A stretch of DNA of 37,545 bases from the NCBI GenBank assembly GCA_007133095.1, contig SLNK01000009.1, forward strand, positions 1 through 37,545, given 5' to 3'. This document shows positions 32,674 through 37,545 of the stretch, one piece after another. Every line of letters starts with the position of its first letter. Position 1 is the stretch's first letter. The position numbers and the translations under genes were made by a program. Source of the stretch: Candidatus Peregrinibacteria bacterium (GTDB taxonomy: Bacteria > Patescibacteriota > Gracilibacteria > UBA1369 > LOWO2-01-FULL-3). The notes under the pieces were generated by a model. It worked only from the letters and a program-made list of their open reading frames with translations. It ran no database searches and was not told where the DNA came from.

Positions 32674-32826
32674 AAAAGCAGGGGATATGCTATTTACTAA
32701 AAGGCATGTCTGAGAAAAAAACGGCTTGGTCCCTGCTAAAGCAGGGCGTTTTTTGCGAAATCAAGGCAGCCCGCCGAAGGCGGGCGTCCGCCGGTGCCTT
32801 TAGTAAATAGCATATCCCCTGCTTTT
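32674..32826 (+). repeat. 153-bp inverted-repeat element with embedded terminator-like hairpin
   Basis: Arms at 32674-32706 and 32795-32826 are complementary over 32-33 nt with a single extra A in the left arm. The 88-nt core folds into a hairpin with CCCTGC-TAAA-GCAGGG (32731-32746), framed by AAAAAACG on the left and CGTTTTTT on the right, which is an intrinsic-terminator form, and a second hairpin 32769-32785 (seven pairs, loop GAA). It follows the rpsI stop and precedes the trmD promoter, so it probably ends the ribosomal operon. Total length and core length match the element at 2738-2891, although the sequences differ. Confidence 0.75.
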
Positions 32827-32841
32827 CAGAATCAGCAAAAA

Positions 32842-32850
32842 TGATATACT
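32842..32850 (+). promoter_or_regulatory. Extended -10 promoter of trmD
   Basis: TG-A-TATACT (TG 32842-32843, hexamer 32845-32850) is an extended -10 box whose end is seven bases before the trmD ATG. Transcription would start at the start codon itself. No -35 box is evident; the position for one falls in the right arm of the inverted repeat. Confidence 0.5.
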
Positions 32851-32857
32851 TTGAACC

Positions 32858-33502
32858 ATGAAATTCGACATCCTTACAATTTTTCCACAAATTTTTGACT
32901 CTTATTTAAAAGAGAGCATCATCAAGCGTGCGATAAAGTCCAGAAAAATAGAAATAAATGTCCACGACATCCGCAAGTTCTCAAAAGACAAACACAAGAA
33001 AGTGGACGATATCCCTTTTGGCGGAGGCGCGGGAATGGTAATGACCCCACAACCTTTATATGACGCTATAAAATGCGTAAAAAAGAGCAACAAAGGCCCC
33101 GTTGTATTTTTGACTCCCCACGGAGCGACTTTTAGCCAAAGTAAAGCGGAAAAACTAAGCAAACACAAAGAAATGATACTCCTCTGCGGAAGATACGAAG
33201 GGATAGATCAGCGAATACAAGAGTCTATGATCGATATGGAAATTTCCATAGGAAAATATGTACTAACGGGAGGAGAACTCCCCGCAATGGTTGTTATGGA
33301 TTGCGTTTCACGCCTTATCCCGGGAGTGCTTGGTAAAGAAGAATCGCATATGGAAGATTCGTTTTCCAAAAAATTGGACAGAAAAAAAGAATACCCCCAT
33401 TACACAAGGCCCGCCGAATTTAAAGGAATGCGCGTCCCGGAGGTTTTACTATCCGGACATCACAAAAAAATAGAAGAATGGCGAAAAAAGAAATTAAAAT
33501 AA
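32858..33502 (+). CDS. trmD: tRNA (guanine37-N1)-methyltransferase
   Basis: It methylates G37 next to the anticodon with S-adenosylmethionine, preventing +1 frameshifts. The SPOUT trefoil-knot fold is recognisable: DIPFGGGAGM (51-60), CGRYEGID (110-117), SIGKYVLTGGELPA (130-143), the catalytic Asp in EDSF (D167), and HYTRP (181-185). K133 replaces the Asp normally found in SIGDYVL. At 214 residues it is about 25-35 shorter at the C-terminus than usual, losing part of the tRNA-binding domain. It starts a new, apparently leaderless, transcript. Confidence 0.96.
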   Translation: MKFDILTIFPQIFDSYLKESIIKRAIKSRKIEINVHDIRKFSKDKHKKVDDIPFGGGAGMVMTPQPLYDAIKCVKKSNKGPVVFLTPHGATFSQSKAEKLSKHKEMILLCGRYEGIDQRIQESMIDMEISIGKYVLTGGELPAMVVMDCVSRLIPGVLGKEESHMEDSFSKKLDRKKEYPHYTRPAEFKGMRVPEVLLSGHHKKIEEWRKKKLK

Positions 33503-33515
33503 TCCCCGCCGATAA

Positions 33516-35276
33516 ATGACATTAGAATATCTGATACATATCGCTCCCGTTCTGGCTCTATCCTGTATCCCTGTGAGCTTGATCATAATAAGATTTTTCT
33601 CAGATCTTTTCGCGGGATACCGCTCGGGGATATCGGACACTACGGTAGTATGTACAACGGAACTGGAAGCGCTCACAAAAGACACACTGGGCGTTCAGAG
33701 CCTATCTTTCGGGAAAAACAGAGCCACCCCCCACGAAAATGGAAAATTCGTATTACTGGAAGATACAGAGAAAGACGATGAAATTAAGATAAAAAAGTCT
33801 GAATTGCTCAAAAACGAAGAAGTTAAATACATGGGAGCGACAGCAACGCTCTGCAGATTTCAAAAAATACAAAACTTGGAACAAATAATCTTGGATTTCT
33901 TTACATCTTGCGGATTGGGAGAAGAAAAAATGACAGAACAATACGAAATAATAGAAAAAATCCCCTCGAACGAAGAAAAAAGATTCTCCAGCGTGGTGGC
34001 AATGGATAATTCATCAAAAGAAATTTTTTCATTCGCAAAAGGACAAGCGGGGATATTGCTAAAACAGTGCACAAGAATGCTTTATGACGGCAAAAAAATC
34101 GAAATAGACGCAAAAATTCGCAAAAAACTCAAAAACAGAATCACAAAGCTTCACAAAAACGGACAAAAACTTGTGGCCTTCGCGTATAAACCACTTCCAT
34201 TCAAAAAACTTGACCATTATAACGAATCTTTTGTGGAAACGGATATGGTTCTGCTGGGAATAGTGGGATTGGGAGATGTCCTGGATACCGATCTGACAGC
34301 GGTAGTAGCGGATCTGAAATCATTGGGGATTAAAAATTACATTATGTCATCGGGCAAAGAACAAAAAACCATAGCGATAGGACATCAGCTCGGGATAACT
34401 TCGCCACAATATTTTGAAGGAATAGATAACGAATATTTGGCGGTTCTAAACGACGATCAAATCTGGAAAATGCTTTCAAACAAGGACAAAGATTACACCT
34501 TTTTCAGACTGACCGAAGCGGACAAAGAAAGAGTAATAGACATTCTACAAAAAAACGGGGAAACAGTAACGATAAACCAAATAAAATCCGGGGGAAACCT
34601 AAAAAAAATACTTGAAGGAATAAAAAAAGAAAGACGCAAAAAAGACAATTACAGAAAACTTCTGCTCCATTCCATCTCTTGCAAGATAATGGAAGTTATA
34701 TTGTTGATAACCGCCGTAATTTTCCAAGCACCATTAGCCCTTACCGTAACCCTCATACTAATTCTTGACCTGACAATAAATTTGATCCTTGAAAGCGCCT
34801 TGGGGCTGGAGAGCGGCCCACCGGAAACATCGGATGATATAGGGCACCTTTTTGTAACAGGCGTCTTCGGAGGGATTTTAGTCAGTAGCGTATACATTTG
34901 GAGTCTGATAAGTTTTGGATGGACCCCGGGAGCAACTTTGTCCATGACGGATGCCGCGTTCCTTAAATCTTCCGGCATCGCGTTTGTTTTGCTTTGCTTA
35001 CTTCAAATATTAAACGCACACAATCTCAAAAACACAAAGAAATCGATTTTCCTTTTGAACCCGCTTAAGACACCGTACCTGTCACTCGCAACGATAGCAT
35101 CAATACTGATGATCTACATATTTACCCGCTATGAAGCTCTCCGCAGCTTCTTCGATATAGGGGAAATTACGGCACAAGAATGGCAAATAGTGATTTTTAT
35201 AAGCCTTTTCATAATTATTATGGAGGAAATCCGCAAACAATCATCTAAATGGAACTCGCAAACCACAGCAACGTAA
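33516..35276 (+). CDS. P2-type ATPase-like membrane protein lacking catalytic motifs
   Basis: The 586 residues follow the M4-to-C-terminus order of Ca2+-ATPase-like pumps. An M4-like helix (about 8-28) leads to VVCTTELEALT (44-54), which aligns with V-C-SDKTGTLT but has no Asp, Lys, Thr or Gly of the phosphorylation motif. The N-domain keeps KRFSSVV (155-161) and FAKGQAGILLKQC (173-185). The P-domain keeps LLGIVGLGD (247-254), but TGD has become SSG (278-280) and GDGxND is lost (about 354-360). M5/M6 (about 392-424) and further helices (about 446-570) follow. The actuator domain and M1-M3 are absent. The frame is intact, so a retained non-catalytic role, rather than recent decay, is inferred. 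It overlaps rsmA by 28 bases. Confidence 0.75.
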   Translation: MTLEYLIHIAPVLALSCIPVSLIIIRFFSDLFAGYRSGISDTTVVCTTELEALTKDTLGVQSLSFGKNRATPHENGKFVLLEDTEKDDEIKIKKSELLKNEEVKYMGATATLCRFQKIQNLEQIILDFFTSCGLGEEKMTEQYEIIEKIPSNEEKRFSSVVAMDNSSKEIFSFAKGQAGILLKQCTRMLYDGKKIEIDAKIRKKLKNRITKLHKNGQKLVAFAYKPLPFKKLDHYNESFVETDMVLLGIVGLGDVLDTDLTAVVADLKSLGIKNYIMSSGKEQKTIAIGHQLGITSPQYFEGIDNEYLAVLNDDQIWKMLSNKDKDYTFFRLTEADKERVIDILQKNGETVTINQIKSGGNLKKILEGIKKERRKKDNYRKLLLHSISCKIMEVILLITAVIFQAPLALTVTLILILDLTINLILESALGLESGPPETSDDIGHLFVTGVFGGILVSSVYIWSLISFGWTPGATLSMTDAAFLKSSGIAFVLLCLLQILNAHNLKNTKKSIFLLNPLKTPYLSLATIASILMIYIFTRYEALRSFFDIGEITAQEWQIVIFISLFIIIMEEIRKQSSKWNSQTTAT

Positions 35277-36064
35277 GAAGACTTCTGCAACTTTCCGGTC
35301 AAAACGCCAAAAAATTTTTGGGACAGAATTTTCTGATAGATAAAAATATTTTGGAAATAATAGTAAAAAGTGCGGAAATAAATGAAGATGATCACGTTGT
35401 GGAAGTCGGGCCGGGCCTGGGAGTGCTGACACAAGAATTGGCAAAAACCGCGGGGAAAGTAACAACGATAGAGCTGGACACATCCCTCCTCCCGATTCTT
35501 GAAAAAACCCTGAAGGAATACAACAACATCGAAGTAATAAATATGGACGCCCTCAAATTCAATCCACCGGAAACGCCTTATAAGGTCGTGGCAAATATTC
35601 CATACAATATAACATCTCCTCTCATAAACCATTTCTTGCAGAGAGAAAACCAACCACGAGAGTTAACACTTCTGGTACAATTGGAAGTCGCGGAAAAAAT
35701 ATGCGAAAAAGAACCGAAAATGAGCGTTCTATCCCTACAAGTAGCACTTTTTGGAATCGCTAAACTAATCAAGAAAGTTTCCCCATCGTGTTTTTATCCC
35801 CCACCAAAAGTGACATCGGCAATTTTACATATAACACCACTGCAACCGACCGACCTAAACTACGTTCCGCTGGAAGAAGCTAAAAAAATTCTTACTCTCG
35901 CAAAAAAAGCTTTTTCCCAAAAAAGAAAAAAACTCTCAAACACACTGGGAAAACCGGATCCGGAGATCTCAAAGGCACTGCAAAAAATGGAGTTTTCAGA
36001 CAAACGCCCCCAAACATTATCAGTTCAAGACTGGAAAAAGCTGGTCATTTCGCAAAACTGCTAA
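35249..36064 (+). CDS. rsmA: 16S rRNA (adenine1518/1519-N6)-dimethyltransferase
   Basis: It dimethylates the two adenines of the 3'-terminal 16S helix, late in 30S assembly. It has LGQNFL (24-29), the SAM-binding EVGPGLGVLT (52-61), the acidic end of strand 2 (IELD), and motif IV NIPYNITSP (116-124); the PPPKVTSAIL segment is also typical. Length 271. The start at 35249 lies inside the upstream gene (28-base overlap) and gives the usual N-terminus before LGQNFL. Its stop is one base from that of the convergent pyrF. Confidence 0.97.
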   Translation: MELANHSNVRRLLQLSGQNAKKFLGQNFLIDKNILEIIVKSAEINEDDHVVEVGPGLGVLTQELAKTAGKVTTIELDTSLLPILEKTLKEYNNIEVINMDALKFNPPETPYKVVANIPYNITSPLINHFLQRENQPRELTLLVQLEVAEKICEKEPKMSVLSLQVALFGIAKLIKKVSPSCFYPPPKVTSAILHITPLQPTDLNYVPLEEAKKILTLAKKAFSQKRKKLSNTLGKPDPEISKALQKMEFSDKRPQTLSVQDWKKLVISQNC

Positions 36065-36065
36065 C

Positions 36066-37004
36066 TTACAAAACCCGCGCCAGGTCCTCCTTCATTTCCA
36101 AAACAGCTCTTCTCGCAGCTTCTCCATACTCAGAGGGAGCCATCTCAAATTTTTCGTAAGCAAAAATTATTCCACGGCTGTTATTCACAATCGCGCCCAA
36201 ACCATCTTTATTAAAACAGGGCTTAACATCTTCGGCTCCTCCACCTTGAGCTCCGTACCCCGGAACCAAAAAGATATTATGAGGCATTATCTCACGCAAT
36301 TTGGCGGCCTGCTCCGGATAAGTAGCTCCCACAACCGCACCCACAAAACTGTAACCGCTCTTTCCCAACTCATTCGCGCCCCAGCTATCTAATAAATATC
36401 CCACGACTTCATAAATCGATCGCCCGTCCGCCATTTCCAAATCTTGCAAATCTCCACTGCTCGGGTTGGAGGTCTTAACCAAGGAAAAAATCCCCTTCCC
36501 ATATTTGGCGCACTCTTCAACAAAAGGCTTAACTCCGTCCCAACCCAAATAAGGATTGATTGTAATACTGTCGGCATCAAAAATCGGCGTAATCACTTCA
36601 TCGGCATCTTCGAAGAAGGAAACCTCTCCAAGAAAAGCTTGAGCATAAGCTTCCGCCGTAGACCCGATATCATTTCTTTTAGCATCCGCAATGGTAATAA
36701 GACCCTTCTCTTTGGCATATTTTAAAGTTTCTTCATAAGCGCGCACCCCCTCATGCCCGAAAATTTCATAAAAAGCAATTTGCGGCTTCACAACCGGCAC
36801 CAAATCCGCAACTGCATCAATAGTCCCCTTATTGAACTCCAGAACGGCGTCCGCCGCGGCAGCCAAAGGAGTTTTATCCCCTCCAGCAATCGCCTTCCGT
36901 TTGATCTCGGCGGGAATTTTATCCAGTCTCGGATCCAGTCCCACGCAAATGGGATTTCCTTTTTCTTTTATCGCCTCAACTAATCTGTCAGCAAAATTTT
37001 CCAT
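36066..37004 (-). CDS. pyrF: Orotidine 5'-phosphate decarboxylase, group 2
   Basis: It makes UMP from OMP in the last step of pyrimidine synthesis. The group-2 signature is DAKRNDIGST (107-116) with the catalytic Lys109, and the N-terminal substrate loop is CVGLDPRLDKIP. VPGYGAQGGG near the C-terminus binds phosphate. The ATG at 37004 gives the correct 312-residue protein (MENFADRLVEAI); an upstream in-frame ATG would add 37 residues from the pyrE end and is rejected. It lies 13 bases after pyrE in one operon. Confidence 0.96.
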   Translation of the reverse strand: MENFADRLVEAIKEKGNPICVGLDPRLDKIPAEIKRKAIAGGDKTPLAAAADAVLEFNKGTIDAVADLVPVVKPQIAFYEIFGHEGVRAYEETLKYAKEKGLITIADAKRNDIGSTAEAYAQAFLGEVSFFEDADEVITPIFDADSITINPYLGWDGVKPFVEECAKYGKGIFSLVKTSNPSSGDLQDLEMADGRSIYEVVGYLLDSWGANELGKSGYSFVGAVVGATYPEQAAKLREIMPHNIFLVPGYGAQGGGAEDVKPCFNKDGLGAIVNNSRGIIFAYEKFEMAPSEYGEAARRAVLEMKEDLARVL

Positions 37005-37017
37005 CAAAACAAATAAA

Positions 37018-37545
37018 TTACAGCCCCGACTTATCCGCCCAGCCAGCAGGATCTTTCTTAAAGTCCAAAACGGTTTCAAGCTGATCAGCGGGAATGTCTC
37101 CGTTCTCGGAAGCAACCCCGATTATGTTTGAATAATTCGTAAGAGAAGTAAGTCTCAACCCGTTTTCCGCAAAAACATCAAAAGATTTTGGGATTTCCCA
37201 AGTCACAATCGCAAGAATATCGATAACCTCGCATCCTCCTTCATCCCTGACCGCATTCGCGGCGGCAACGGAAGATCCACCGGTGGAAATCAAATCCTCA
37301 ACAATAAGCACTTTTGATCCTTTCTCAAGATGGCCTTCAATTTGCTTCCCCGCGCCGTGTTCCTTCTTCGCCGGACGAATATAAATCATCGGCTTCCGAA
37401 GTTCCTGAGCCAAAAACGCCGCCCACGGAATAGCCGCAGTCGCGGTTCCTCCAACAACATCAAAAACAATATCTTTATCATCGATTATCTTTTTGAAAGA
37501 TTCTATTATTTTCTCCCGCGCATCCACAAATCCTATCAATTTTCT
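37018..37545 (-). CDS. pyrE: Orotate phosphoribosyltransferase (5' partial)
   Basis: It makes OMP from orotate and PRPP. The frame is open up to the window edge, so the N-terminus is missing; the TTG at 37539 is internal. The visible part has the conserved DVVGGTATAAIPWAAFLA (substrate region), MIYIRPAKKEHGAGKQIEG with the catalytic Lys stretch, and the PRPP-binding VLIVEDLISTGGS. It is followed by pyrF on the same strand, a common pair. Confidence 0.95.
   Translation of the reverse strand, partial: RKLIGFVDAREKIIESFKKIIDDKDIVFDVVGGTATAAIPWAAFLAQELRKPMIYIRPAKKEHGAGKQIEGHLEKGSKVLIVEDLISTGGSSVAAANAVRDEGGCEVIDILAIVTWEIPKSFDVFAENGLRLTSLTNYSNIIGVASENGDIPADQLETVLDFKKDPAGWADKSGL

Noticed and set aside
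37005..37115. Longer pyrF start at 37115.
   Set aside because: It overlaps pyrE and adds 37 residues unlike the family; the ATG at 37004 fits the known N-terminus.
1..37545. UGA-as-glycine code (Gracilibacteria/Absconditabacteria).
   Set aside because: TGA ends rplC, rplD, rplX, rplR, infA and rpmJ at exactly the expected protein ends, several in ATGA overlaps.

Overview
The window (37.5 kb) is almost entirely the core transcription/translation region of one bacterial chromosome. I read it as a Candidate Phyla Radiation (Patescibacteria) genome. The reasons are A-rich plus-strand genes, very compact spacing, no Shine-Dalgarno motifs at the starts I inspected, no rpmD (L30) gene between rpsE and rplO, and a rearranged rpoB/rpoC neighbourhood. 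TGA is used as an ordinary stop (rplC, rplD, infA, rpmJ, rplR, rplX), which excludes the UGA=Gly code of Gracilibacteria and Absconditabacteria. I cannot assign a lineage inside the CPR from the sequence alone.

Layout: (1) 1-2722: the 3' part of a sugar-isomerase-like TIM barrel, then a MacB/LolD-type ABC ATPase and permease. (2) 2738-2891: a 154-bp element with 33-nt inverted arms. (3) 2957-15495: an rpoB promoter, then rpoB, ssb, rpoC, rpsL, a hairpin cluster, rpsG, fusA, and tuf with its own promoter and terminator. The usual rplJ/rplL genes do not precede rpoB, and ssb sits between rpoB and rpoC. (4) 15562-17083: a promoter, a structured leader with a complete intrinsic terminator, rpsJ, and a CaCA-family cation exchanger inserted between rpsJ and rplC. 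(5) 17157-28494: a second promoter and folded leader, then rplC-rplD-rplW-rplB-rpsS-rplV-rpsC-rplP-rpmC-rpsQ-rplN-rplX-rplE-rpsN-rpsH-rplF-rplR-rpsE-rplO-secY-adk-map. (6) 28485-32632: a promoter, infA, rpmJ (only 37 codons), a perfect 15-bp hairpin, rpsM-rpsK-rpsD, rpoA, rplQ, rplM, rpsI. (7) 32674-32826: a second inverted-repeat element, 153 bp. (8) 32842-36064: a leaderless-type promoter, trmD, a 586-residue protein, and rsmA. (9) 36066-37545, minus strand: pyrF and a partial pyrE.

Most genes supply one process: RNA polymerase (rpoA, rpoB, rpoC), the ribosome, its factors (EF-G, EF-Tu, IF-1), rRNA/tRNA modification (RsmA, TrmD), N-terminal Met removal (Map) and membrane insertion (SecY). 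Non-translational genes (exchanger, ABC exporter, ssb, the ATPase relative) are wedged between them.

The most striking item is the gene at 33516-35276. It can be aligned by eye with the M4-to-C-terminus part of a P2-type (Ca2+-ATPase-like) pump, but the phosphorylation motif, the TGD motif and the GDGxND hinge are all replaced and the actuator half is missing, while the frame stays open for 586 codons. Next are the attenuator-like leader of rpsJ, the two inverted-repeat elements of near-identical size, an RpoB insertion that resembles a segment of RpoC in the same cluster, and the combination of leaderless promoters with absent Shine-Dalgarno sites.
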